NCBI RefSeq assembly: GCF_014054985.1
Contig: NZ_CP059569.1
Location: forward strand, 1 to 64,000
Source of the DNA: Kingella oralis
GTDB taxonomy: Bacteria; Pseudomonadota; Gammaproteobacteria; Burkholderiales; Neisseriaceae
Reading direction: 5' to 3'
DNA length: 64,000 nucleotides
The notes under the pieces are model-generated. The model was not told the DNA's origin. It saw nothing but the letters and a program-made list of their open reading frames with translations, and did no database searches. The stretch's first letter is position 1, and every line of letters starts with the position of its first letter. The translations under genes were made by a program, and so were the position numbers. Of the stretch, positions 13,204-20,131 are shown piece by piece.

Positions 13204-13248
13204 AGGCAGCCTGAAAACGAGTAAAATCGTTTTTCAGGCTGCCTTTTT
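13204..13248 (+). terminator. DUS-pair terminator after rpoC
   Basis: AGGCAGCCTGAAAACGA and its complement, separated by a short loop, are followed by TTTTT. This is the clearest case in the window of two opposed uptake sequences forming a rho-independent terminator. Confidence 0.85.
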
Positions 13249-13275
13249 ATCAACCATATATGAAAGGAAAACGTT

Positions 13276-13761
13276 ATGGAAATGCCCACCCCCGATGTGG
13301 CTTATGATGTGTTGGCAAAATTGAACATTGCCTATGAGCGGTTAGACCACGCGCCGATTACTTCGGTGCGCGACACGGATATTGTGTTGCCCGGGCAGCA
13401 GGTGAAAAACCTGTGCCTGAAAACAAAAAAGGGCAAGCAGTATTTCTTGGTGATTTTGCGCGATGAAAAAAGCGCGGATTTGAAACGCCTAGCGGAGGCG
13501 CTGGGCGTGAGCCGCTTGTCGTTTGTGGGCGATGAAGAATTGACGGCATTGCTGGCGGTGGAAGCGGGCACGGTTACGCCGTTTGGCGTGCTGTTTGATG
13601 TGGACAACAAGGTGCAAGTGGTGATTGATGCGGAAGTGGACGAAACACAAACGGTGGGTTTTCACCCGTTTATCAACACCACCACGCTGAACATCGCCTA
13701 TGCCGATTTCGTGCGCTTTTTGGAGTATGCGGGGCATCCGCCGTTGCGCGTGATGTGTTAG
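13276..13761 (+). CDS. Prolyl-tRNA editing protein (ProX/PrdX, YbaK fold)
   Basis: 161 residues forming a single YbaK/aminoacyl-tRNA deacylase domain. Family members hydrolyse mischarged Ala-tRNA(Pro). The ProX-type core NLCLKTKKGKQYFLVILRDE with its conserved Lys and the later GTVTPFGVL..DNKVQVVID segment support this over the YbaK (Cys-tRNA) subgroup. ATG 13276 follows GAAAGGAAA. It is a stand-alone gene after rpoC, with a DUS in its 3' flank. Confidence 0.85.
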   Translation: MEMPTPDVAYDVLAKLNIAYERLDHAPITSVRDTDIVLPGQQVKNLCLKTKKGKQYFLVILRDEKSADLKRLAEALGVSRLSFVGDEELTALLAVEAGTVTPFGVLFDVDNKVQVVIDAEVDETQTVGFHPFINTTTLNIAYADFVRFLEYAGHPPLRVMC

Positions 13762-13831
13762 CGTTCGCTTGTTGCAGCCTGCGGTTTTCAGGCTGCCGTT
13801 CTCATCGTAAACAGGATAGAAGGATGATTTG

Positions 13832-14389
13832 ATGAAACTTATTCGTTCTGCGCTAACGACCGCTTGCCTGCTGGCGACGGCATGGGCGGTGGCCGCGCCT
13901 TCGCCCGTTCGGATGGACGGCAAAATCTTGCCGCAAGAATTTGTGGGGCAGATGACCAAATCGGAACGCTTGAAAGAATACGTTGCCGCCGATGAAACCT
14001 TCGAGCGCTGGACGCGCTTAATCGGGCTGCGTTTGCAAAGCGCGCCGCAAATCAACAACGACCCGATGAAGATGGCGCAAAACATGGCTGCGCTGGCGCG
14101 GCGGCAATATCCTGATATGCCGCAGCCGAATATCGTGCCGCAAAAAGATGGGGCGATTGTGCAGTTTTATGCGTACCAAGCGGGCAGGAACGGCTTTATA
14201 GAATCCAATGTGTTCCGCTATTGGAAAGGCGGTGAGGGGCTGTATTCCCTGCAGTTTGCCCGCCGCTCGCCCTTGTCTTCGCTTGACGGCAACAAGGCGA
14301 AAGATTGGGCGAGTCAAAACGTCGCGCTGATTAAAGAGATTGCGCATGTGGACAAGCGGCAAGTGGAGAAGGCGTTGATGTTGCGCTGA
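13832..14389 (+). CDS. Secreted hypothetical protein
   Basis: 185 residues starting with a clear Sec signal peptide (MKLIRSALTTACLLATAWAVA, cleavage after AVA/A). The mature part has no family I recognise. The start at ATG 13832 is preferred over the in-frame TTG at 13829 because AAGGA lies upstream and the signal peptide begins there. The mature protein looks soluble and periplasmic, with no cysteine. A DUS pair follows. Confidence 0.7.
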   Translation: MKLIRSALTTACLLATAWAVAAPSPVRMDGKILPQEFVGQMTKSERLKEYVAADETFERWTRLIGLRLQSAPQINNDPMKMAQNMAALARRQYPDMPQPNIVPQKDGAIVQFYAYQAGRNGFIESNVFRYWKGGEGLYSLQFARRSPLSSLDGNKAKDWASQNVALIKEIAHVDKRQVEKALMLR

Positions 14390-14410
14390 TGTTGTCCTGC
14401 CCACGCGCCA

Positions 14411-14486
14411 AAGGCAGCCTGAAAACAGTTTTGAATGTTGTTTTAGCTTCGCTGAAACTCGCTTCGCTCGTTTTCAGGCTGCCTTT
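14411..14486. terminator. DUS-pair hairpin after the secreted protein
   Basis: AAGGCAGCCTGAAAA at 14411 and TTTTCAGGCTGCCTTT to 14486 are separated by about 45 nt that include the short repeat GCTTCGCT. It could work as a terminator on either strand. Confidence 0.55.
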
Positions 14487-14537
14487 GGCTTTGGCGGATG
14501 GCGTATTTAATAGACTGAAACCTTTGCAAAGGTTCTG

Positions 14538-14672
14538 AGGCAGCCTGAAACCTAAAATGGAGCGACGGCTCGCTGCTAAATGGTTTATTCAACGGGGCTT
14601 TATTGGTTGGCAATGTCGGCGAGCCGCCAATGCTCCACGGATTGCAGGTTTTGCCAAGGTTTCAGGCTGCCT
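14538..14672 (+). repeat. DUS-bounded dispersed repeat, copy A
   Basis: A 135-bp segment from one inward uptake sequence to another. It is homologous to the copies at 26731-26860 and 51185-51318, which lie in the opposite orientation. Shared blocks include AAAATGGAGCG, TCGGCGAGCCGCC and TTGCAGG. The second hairpin is damaged here by a short deletion. It fills most of the 406-nt gap between the secreted protein and uvrC; no gene is evident. Confidence 0.7.
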
Positions 14673-14717
14673 TGTGTCGGGGTGGATGGATTGCGCCGTT
14701 GCCGTTGCCCATAAAGG

Positions 14718-14760
14718 AAAGGCAGCCTGAAACGCTATTTCCCTGTTTCAGGCTGCCTTT
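14718..14760. terminator. DUS-pair terminator downstream of uvrC
   Basis: AAAGGCAGCCTGAAAC and GTTTCAGGCTGCCTTTT form a strong stem with A and T flanks. It can stop uvrC (minus strand) and anything arriving on the plus strand. Confidence 0.75.
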
Positions 14761-14795
14761 TATGGCTATGACTAGCGTGCGCCCTTGCTCCGCGC

Positions 14796-16655
14796 CTAGC
14801 CATGGAAATAGCCGTAAATCTTCTCTGCCAGCGCGCGGCTGATGCCGTCGGTTTGGGCTAAATCGTCGATGCTGGCGGCTTGCACGCCGCGCAGTCCGCC
14901 GAAGCGGGTTAAGAGCGCGGCTTTGCGTTTTGCGCCGATGCCATCAATGTCGTTTAGTGATGAAGTAACACGGCTTTTGTCGCGTTTGGCGCGCATGCCT
15001 GTGATGGCGAAGCGGTGGGATTCGTCGCGCACGGTTTGCAGCAGGTGCAGCGCGGGGCTGTTGGGCGGCAGCCTGAATTGGCGGTTTTGGAACGGCAAAA
15101 TCAGTTCTTCCAAGCCTGCTTTGCGTTCTACGCCTTTGGCGATGCCAACAAGGGGGATGTGCAAGCCGAGTTCTGCCCACACTTCGGTTGCCATGCGGAC
15201 TTGCCCTTTGCCGCCGTCTATCAGCACGGCGTCGGGAAAGCGTACGCTTTCGCCGTTTTCGCGCGCTTGTTGCATTTTGCCGTAGCGGCGGGTGAGCACT
15301 TCGCGCATGGCGGCGTAGTCGTCGCCTGCTTTGGCGGTGGTGATGTTGTAGCGGCGGTATTGGCTGGGCTGCATGGCGTATTGGTCGTACACCACGCAGC
15401 TGGCGAGGGTGGCTTCGCCTTGGGTGTGGCTGATGTCAAAGCATTCTAGGCGTTGCAATTCGTTTTCAGGCAGCCCGATGATTTCGGCGAGGGCGGCGAT
15501 GCGCTCTTGTTGATTGCTGTTTTGCAGTTGGTGTTGCGATAGGGCGTGTTCGGCGTTGCGCACCGCCATGTTGAGCCAGACTTTGCGCTCGCCCCTCTCG
15601 CCTTGTGTGAACACGATTTGGCGCGGGTGTTCGCTGTTTAACGCGGTTTGCAGGCTTTCAGGCAGCCTGAAATTAGTGATGAACACATCGGGCTTGGGCT
15701 TGCCCAAATAATGCTGGGCAACAAAGGCTTCGGCGTAGTCTTGTGGGTTGGGGCTGGGGTCTTGGCGGGTGTCGGGGAAGAAGCTGCGATCGCCGACGTG
15801 CCGTCCGCCGCGTATGCTCACCCAATGCACGCAGATGCTGCCTTGCGCTTGGGCGATGGCGATGATGTCTATGTCTTGCTGTTTGCTGTGTTGGTTTTGG
15901 CTGTCTATGAATTGTTTGGATTGCATCACGGCGAGGGCTTGGATTTGGTCGCGCAGTTGGGCAGCGCGTTCAAAGTCTAGCTGCTCGGCGGCGGCGTGCA
16001 TGGCGGCTTCCAAATCGCGGGTTAAATCGGCGGTGCGCCCGTTGAGAAAGGCGGTGGCGCGGCGCACTTGCTCGGCATATTCTTCGGCGGAAACTGCGCC
16101 CACGCAGGGGGCGGAGCAGCGTTTGATTTGGGCGAGCAGGCAGGGGCGGTCGCGGTGGGCGAACACGCTGTCTTCGCAGGTGCGCAGTTGGAACACTTTT
16201 TGCAAAATTTCTATGCTGTCGCGCACGGCGTAGCCATTGGGATAGGGCCCGAAGTATTGGTTGGGCTTTTTCAGGCTGCCGCGGTAGTAGGCAAGCTGGG
16301 GGTAGGCGTGTCCGCTAATCATCAGGTAGGGATAGGATTTGTCGTCGCGGAACAGGATGTTGTATTTGGGCGAGAGCGATTTGATGAGGTTGTTTTCCAA
16401 AATCAGCGCTTCGGCTTCGCTTTGGGTGAGCGTGATTTCTATGCGCGCGACTTGTTGGAGCATCAGACGGATGCGCAGGGAGTGGTCGTTTTTTTGGAAA
16501 TAGCTAGATACGCGGCGTTTGAGATTGACCGCCTTGCCGACGTATAACACCGTGCCGTCGGCGGCTATCATGCGATACACGCCTGCGCTGTTGGGCAGGG
16601 ATTTGAGGAATATTTCTAGGTTGAAGTCGTTGGGCGGAGTAGGTGCGGTGGGCAT
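14796..16655 (-). CDS. uvrC: Excinuclease ABC subunit C
   Basis: 619-residue nuclease that makes both incisions in UvrABC repair. It has an N-terminal GIY-YIG domain (SAGVYRMIAADGTVLYVGKA), a UVR motif near residue 200, the RNase H-like C-terminal nuclease, and terminal helix-hairpin-helix motifs (IDGIGAKRKAAL, LAQTDGISRALAEKI). Several uptake sequences lie in frame, giving GSLKKP before YFGPYPNG and FRLP in the nuclease domain. Length is normal and the gene appears intact. Confidence 0.96.
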   Translation of the reverse strand: MPTAPTPPNDFNLEIFLKSLPNSAGVYRMIAADGTVLYVGKAVNLKRRVSSYFQKNDHSLRIRLMLQQVARIEITLTQSEAEALILENNLIKSLSPKYNILFRDDKSYPYLMISGHAYPQLAYYRGSLKKPNQYFGPYPNGYAVRDSIEILQKVFQLRTCEDSVFAHRDRPCLLAQIKRCSAPCVGAVSAEEYAEQVRRATAFLNGRTADLTRDLEAAMHAAAEQLDFERAAQLRDQIQALAVMQSKQFIDSQNQHSKQQDIDIIAIAQAQGSICVHWVSIRGGRHVGDRSFFPDTRQDPSPNPQDYAEAFVAQHYLGKPKPDVFITNFRLPESLQTALNSEHPRQIVFTQGERGERKVWLNMAVRNAEHALSQHQLQNSNQQERIAALAEIIGLPENELQRLECFDISHTQGEATLASCVVYDQYAMQPSQYRRYNITTAKAGDDYAAMREVLTRRYGKMQQARENGESVRFPDAVLIDGGKGQVRMATEVWAELGLHIPLVGIAKGVERKAGLEELILPFQNRQFRLPPNSPALHLLQTVRDESHRFAITGMRAKRDKSRVTSSLNDIDGIGAKRKAALLTRFGGLRGVQAASIDDLAQTDGISRALAEKIYGYFHG

Positions 16656-16796
16656 TTTCAGACTGCCTCAATGGTTGCTTTTGGGGGGTGGAATTATAAA
16701 GAAAAGGCAGCCTGAAAACGAAAAAATGGTTTTCGCTTCGCAACTTCGCTCCGCTGCGCAGACTGCCTTGGGCGCGGGCAAGGGTTTCAGGCTGCC

Positions 16797-17606
16797 TCAG
16801 TTGTGCGCCAAACTTCGGGCTAGACTATCCGCTTGCTGCAAACCCGCCTCCACTTCGTTTTGAATGCGGTCGCAGGCAATCGGCTGGGCGGCTTCGTTCC
16901 AGCAATAAGTGGTGGCGAATGTTCCCGTGTCGGCGGGGATGTCGCCTTGGAACATCGCGCTACCGTTGGGGTAGAACAGAATGGCGCGGGTGGTGTTGCC
17001 GCGTTCGGTAAGGGCGGATGCCATTCGGGCGTTGTCGTCTAGCGTATAAACGGTGGTGCCGTTGTCGGTTTTTTCCGTTGCCAGCACAGCTTTGCCGTGG
17101 CGGATGCCCAACGTTGCGCCGATGGGCTTGCCTTTTTCGTAATCGCCCATTTCTTCCACATCGCCGCCGCGCGTAAACCACACGATGCGCCCGTTGTTCA
17201 CATCCGAATCAAACGATGCGATATCGGCGTCGTCTTCCAGCACAAAAGGCGCGGTTTGCGGCGTTTGGCTGCTTTGGTAAAAATCTTGCACCACGCGCTT
17301 GCCTTCGGCGGTTTTGCCCAGCAGCTCGCGGTAATAGCCTTCGTTGCTGGGCGCGCTGGCGGCTGCGCCGTTGTTGGCAAAGTAGTAAACCGTTTTGGTT
17401 TGGGCGGGGGTGAACGCGATGGGGCTGGCGTAGGTTTGGCTGGTTTGCGTGGCGATTTGCTGCCAGCCTTCGGGCAAGCGCAGCGTGTAATCAGCGGTGC
17501 GCGGCGGCGCGGGCTGATTGCGCAAGGCTTGGTTATTATCCGCACGGTAGCAGCCTGAAAACGAGAAAACGCAAAATAGAACCAGCGTGGCTTTTTTTAG
17601 CATCAT
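16797..17606 (-). CDS. Lipoprotein of unknown function
   Basis: 269 residues. The start ATG 17606 is chosen because AAAGG lies about 8 nt upstream; an in-frame GTG 21 nt earlier is less likely. The N-terminus is a lipoprotein signal, MMLKKATLVLFCVFSFSGC, with Cys19 as the lipid site. The lipobox FSGC is encoded by an in-frame uptake-sequence core (TTTTCAGGCTGC). The C-terminus has a cysteine pair (TYCWNEAAQPIACDRIQNE). I recognise no domain family; it is probably anchored in a membrane. Confidence 0.75.
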   Translation of the reverse strand: MMLKKATLVLFCVFSFSGCYRADNNQALRNQPAPPRTADYTLRLPEGWQQIATQTSQTYASPIAFTPAQTKTVYYFANNGAAASAPSNEGYYRELLGKTAEGKRVVQDFYQSSQTPQTAPFVLEDDADIASFDSDVNNGRIVWFTRGGDVEEMGDYEKGKPIGATLGIRHGKAVLATEKTDNGTTVYTLDDNARMASALTERGNTTRAILFYPNGSAMFQGDIPADTGTFATTYCWNEAAQPIACDRIQNEVEAGLQQADSLARSLAHN

Positions 17607-17747
17607 GGTGTGTAACCTTTTAAACACAAAGAGAAAGAATTTTAGCGTTTTTTCAGGCTGCCTTAACTTTTCGCTTTATTCCTTAACAAAAAATAAATTA
17701 AAATGCCAAGTTTTTACAAACTTTGCTTTAAATTAACAGAGGAAAAC

Positions 17748-18959
17748 ATGAAACACACCATCCTTGCCGCCGTAATCGGCGCATTCGTTGCCCACCAAGC
17801 CCTTGCCGAAACCCTGCCTATGCCCGTGGAAAAACTGGGCGAGGTGCAGGGCGTGCCGTTTTACAAAGGCTATGGCTCGTCCATTGATGCCGACCCGCAA
17901 AACCCCAAACGCTTCTACGGCCTAACCGACCGCGGCCCCAATGCCGACGGCGGCGAGCATATCAAAATCTTCCTGCAACCGAGCTTCACCCCCAGCATCG
18001 GGCATTTTGAAATCCAAGCCAACGGCACGATTAAAAAACTGCGCGATATTCCGCTGAAAGATAAAAACGGCAAACTGCTCACCGGCCTGCCCAACCCAGA
18101 AGGTTACGGCACTTCCACCGAAACCGTGGTGGATGCCAACAAGCAGCCCTTGCAGCGCGACATCACCGGCATCGACAGCGAAGGGCTGGCGGTGATGCGC
18201 GACGGCACCTTCTGGGTGTCGGACGAATACGGCCCGCACATCGTGCATTTTGACCGCAACGGCATCGAGCTGGAACGCATGAGCCCGCGCGGCGTGAAAA
18301 CCACAGGCCGCCGCCTGCCCGCCGTGCTCGGCCATCTGCGCCCCAACCGCGGCATGGAAGGGCTGACCACCACGCCGAGCAACCGCGTGCTGGTGGGCAT
18401 CATGCAGTCCGCGCTGCACAACCCCAGCAAAAAAGATATGAAAAACAAATCGGTAACGCGCATTTTGTCGTTTGATTTGGCAACCGGCAAAACCAAGCAA
18501 TACCTGTATCAGCAGGGCGGCGATTATTGGAAAAACTCCGAAATCCGTGCGATTGACGAGCACCGCTTTTTGGTGGACGAGCACAACGACAAAAACGTGA
18601 AACACGTTTACCTGATTGATTTGAACGGCGCAACCGATGTTTCCGACCCTGCCGACAGCGAAAACGGCTTGAAAGTGAACGGTAAAGCCATCGAAGAAAA
18701 CACGTGGGAAGAACTTGCCGCGGCGGGTATCAAGCCCGTGCGCAAAACGCTGGTAAGCGACGTGAAAAAAGACGTGGATTTCCAATCGTCCAAATTTGAA
18801 GGCATGTGGGTCGCCGACGGCGGCAAAACGCTGTGGATTATCAACGACGACGATTTCGGCATTGATTCCAAAGACGAACAAACCATCGTGCCCAAACGCC
18901 TGCCCAACGGCGAAACCGATGCCACGCGCCTGTACCGCATTCCGTTGAACATCAAATAA
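17748..18959 (+). CDS. Secreted phytase-like esterase family protein
   Basis: 403 residues with a Sec signal (MKHTILAAVIGAFVAHQALA), so periplasmic or exported. The pattern DITGIDSEGLAVMRDGTFWVSDEYGPH and NRGMEGLTTTPSNRVLVG matches the 'esterase-like activity of phytase' family, a beta-propeller-type fold. ATG 17748 follows AGAGGAAAAC and begins the signal peptide; upstream in-frame codons are not needed. The substrate cannot be told from sequence. It is a single gene closed by a DUS-pair terminator. Confidence 0.85.
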   Translation: MKHTILAAVIGAFVAHQALAETLPMPVEKLGEVQGVPFYKGYGSSIDADPQNPKRFYGLTDRGPNADGGEHIKIFLQPSFTPSIGHFEIQANGTIKKLRDIPLKDKNGKLLTGLPNPEGYGTSTETVVDANKQPLQRDITGIDSEGLAVMRDGTFWVSDEYGPHIVHFDRNGIELERMSPRGVKTTGRRLPAVLGHLRPNRGMEGLTTTPSNRVLVGIMQSALHNPSKKDMKNKSVTRILSFDLATGKTKQYLYQQGGDYWKNSEIRAIDEHRFLVDEHNDKNVKHVYLIDLNGATDVSDPADSENGLKVNGKAIEENTWEELAAAGIKPVRKTLVSDVKKDVDFQSSKFEGMWVADGGKTLWIINDDDFGIDSKDEQTIVPKRLPNGETDATRLYRIPLNIK

Positions 18960-18977
18960 GCACAATAAGCACGAAAC

Positions 18978-19024
18978 AAAGGCAGCCTGAAAACCTGTGC
19001 GCAAGGTTTTCAGGCTGCCTTTTT
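18978..19024. terminator. Bidirectional DUS-pair terminator
   Basis: AAAGGCAGCCTGAAAACCT pairs with AGGTTTTCAGGCTGCCTTTTT. It sits between two convergent genes, the phytase-like gene (+) and the MarR-GNAT gene (-), and can serve both. Confidence 0.82.
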
Positions 19025-19054
19025 GTGCACGCTAAATAAATGGTAAAACAGCTT

Positions 19055-19957
19055 TCATTGCTCCCACAGCCAATCTTCTTCAATAATCGGCTCGGCTTTC
19101 CATTGGGCGTTAGACGTTTCGCGCACGGGGCGAAAACCGAATTGGGCGTATAAGGCACGGGCAGCGGCTAGTTCTTGTACGGTGCTTAATACAACGCGCT
19201 TAATGCCTTGGCTGTGCACAAAATCCATCAACGCCACCATCAGTTTTTTGCCCAAACCCAAACCCTGATAACGGCTATCCAGCACAAACCAGCGCAGCTG
19301 CCATTCGTCCGCATCCTTTTGCACAAGACTGACCGTGCCAACCCGCTGCCCGTTTACCTTGGCAATCCAAATTTTGCCTTGGCAGCCGTTTCGCACAAAT
19401 TCAGACAGCGCATCAAGCACATAAGGCTGCAAATCTGCTCTCCAACCCATTTGCGCATACACGCGGCAATGCAAATCGGCGATAAACCCGACATCGCGCC
19501 AATCGCCTGCCACAATTTCAACGTCGTTATTCTGCGTGTAAAGGCGTTCAAATTGGTTTGCCGCTTCTGCCAACAAGCCGATTTGCGCTTCGGAAAACGC
19601 CTGCAATTCTTGCAGTAACATCGCGTCTGTTTGCTCCAGTTGCGCCATAAAAGCCGCTTTACCCTGCTCGGTTAAAACCAATTCAAATGCCCGTTTGTCC
19701 TGTTCGCTGGGTAATTTTTGAATCAAACCCGCGTGTTCCAATTTCTTTAAAACCACACTTAACTGCCCTTTGTTTAGCGATAAAGTCTGGCTGATTTGTT
19801 GGGCAGTTATATGGGAATTTTGCTGGATTTCGGTGAGTACGTTGGCTTCGGTCATCGTCAGCGCTTCGTTGTAAAACGTGCCGGCAAAACGCGCCAATAA
19901 ATTGGCATAAAAACGGTTAAAACGGCGGAATGGTGTGAGAAATTTAGAATGTTGCAT
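19055..19957 (-). CDS. MarR-type regulator fused to a GNAT acetyltransferase
   Basis: 300 residues with two domains. Residues about 30-105 form a MarR winged helix (ITAQQISQTLSLNKGQLSVVLKKLE). Residues about 145-290 form a GNAT N-acetyltransferase with the acetyl-CoA loop YQGLGLGKKLM and the late RALYAQFGF motif. Such fusions are a known family; the small-molecule substrate is unknown. Just upstream lie a near-consensus promoter and two matching operators, pointing to autoregulation. No divergent target gene is present, since gyrA lies upstream on the same strand. Confidence 0.9.
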   Translation of the reverse strand: MQHSKFLTPFRRFNRFYANLLARFAGTFYNEALTMTEANVLTEIQQNSHITAQQISQTLSLNKGQLSVVLKKLEHAGLIQKLPSEQDKRAFELVLTEQGKAAFMAQLEQTDAMLLQELQAFSEAQIGLLAEAANQFERLYTQNNDVEIVAGDWRDVGFIADLHCRVYAQMGWRADLQPYVLDALSEFVRNGCQGKIWIAKVNGQRVGTVSLVQKDADEWQLRWFVLDSRYQGLGLGKKLMVALMDFVHSQGIKRVVLSTVQELAAARALYAQFGFRPVRETSNAQWKAEPIIEEDWLWEQ

Positions 19958-19968
19958 TATTTGACCTT

Positions 19969-19993
19969 ATTTGGTTTATAAATTAAACCAAAT
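19969..19993. promoter_or_regulatory. Operator 1 of the MarR-GNAT gene
   Basis: A perfect 25-bp inverted repeat: arms ATTTGGTTTA (19969-19978) and TAAACCAAAT (19984-19993) around TAAAT. It overlaps the -10 element of the promoter and the probable start site, so a bound regulator would block transcription. Confidence 0.78.
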
Positions 19994-20020
19994 AATAAAC
20001 GGGCATCTTGTCTTTGTCAA
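19992..20020 (-). promoter_or_regulatory. Strong sigma-70 promoter of the MarR-GNAT gene
   Basis: On the minus strand, TTGACA (20020-20015) is followed by a 17-nt spacer and TATTAT (19997-19992). The -35 is perfect and the -10 differs from TATAAT at one position. It reads into the MarR-GNAT start at 19957, and operators flank it on both sides. Confidence 0.8.
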
Positions 20021-20023
20021 ACA

Positions 20024-20040
20024 GGTTTACAAATTAAACC
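20024..20040. promoter_or_regulatory. Operator 2 of the MarR-GNAT gene
   Basis: GGTTTA-CAAAT-TAAACC has the same half-sites and 5-bp spacing as operator 1 but shorter arms. It lies 3 bp upstream of the -35 hexamer, with its centre 51 bp from that of operator 1, about five helical turns. Confidence 0.7.
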
Positions 20041-20048
20041 ACTTTAAA

Positions 20049-20113
20049 TAAAGGCAGCCTGAAAAACTAAAGCAGCCTGAAACCCCGTTCACAGGATTTC
20101 AGGCTGCCTTTTC
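20049..20113. terminator. DUS-cluster terminator after gyrA
   Basis: Two copies in one direction (20051 and 20070) oppose one at about 20098, followed by TTTTC. It can form alternative hairpins downstream of gyrA on the minus strand. Confidence 0.6.
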
Positions 20114-20131
20114 TTGCGCGATTAGCTACGG

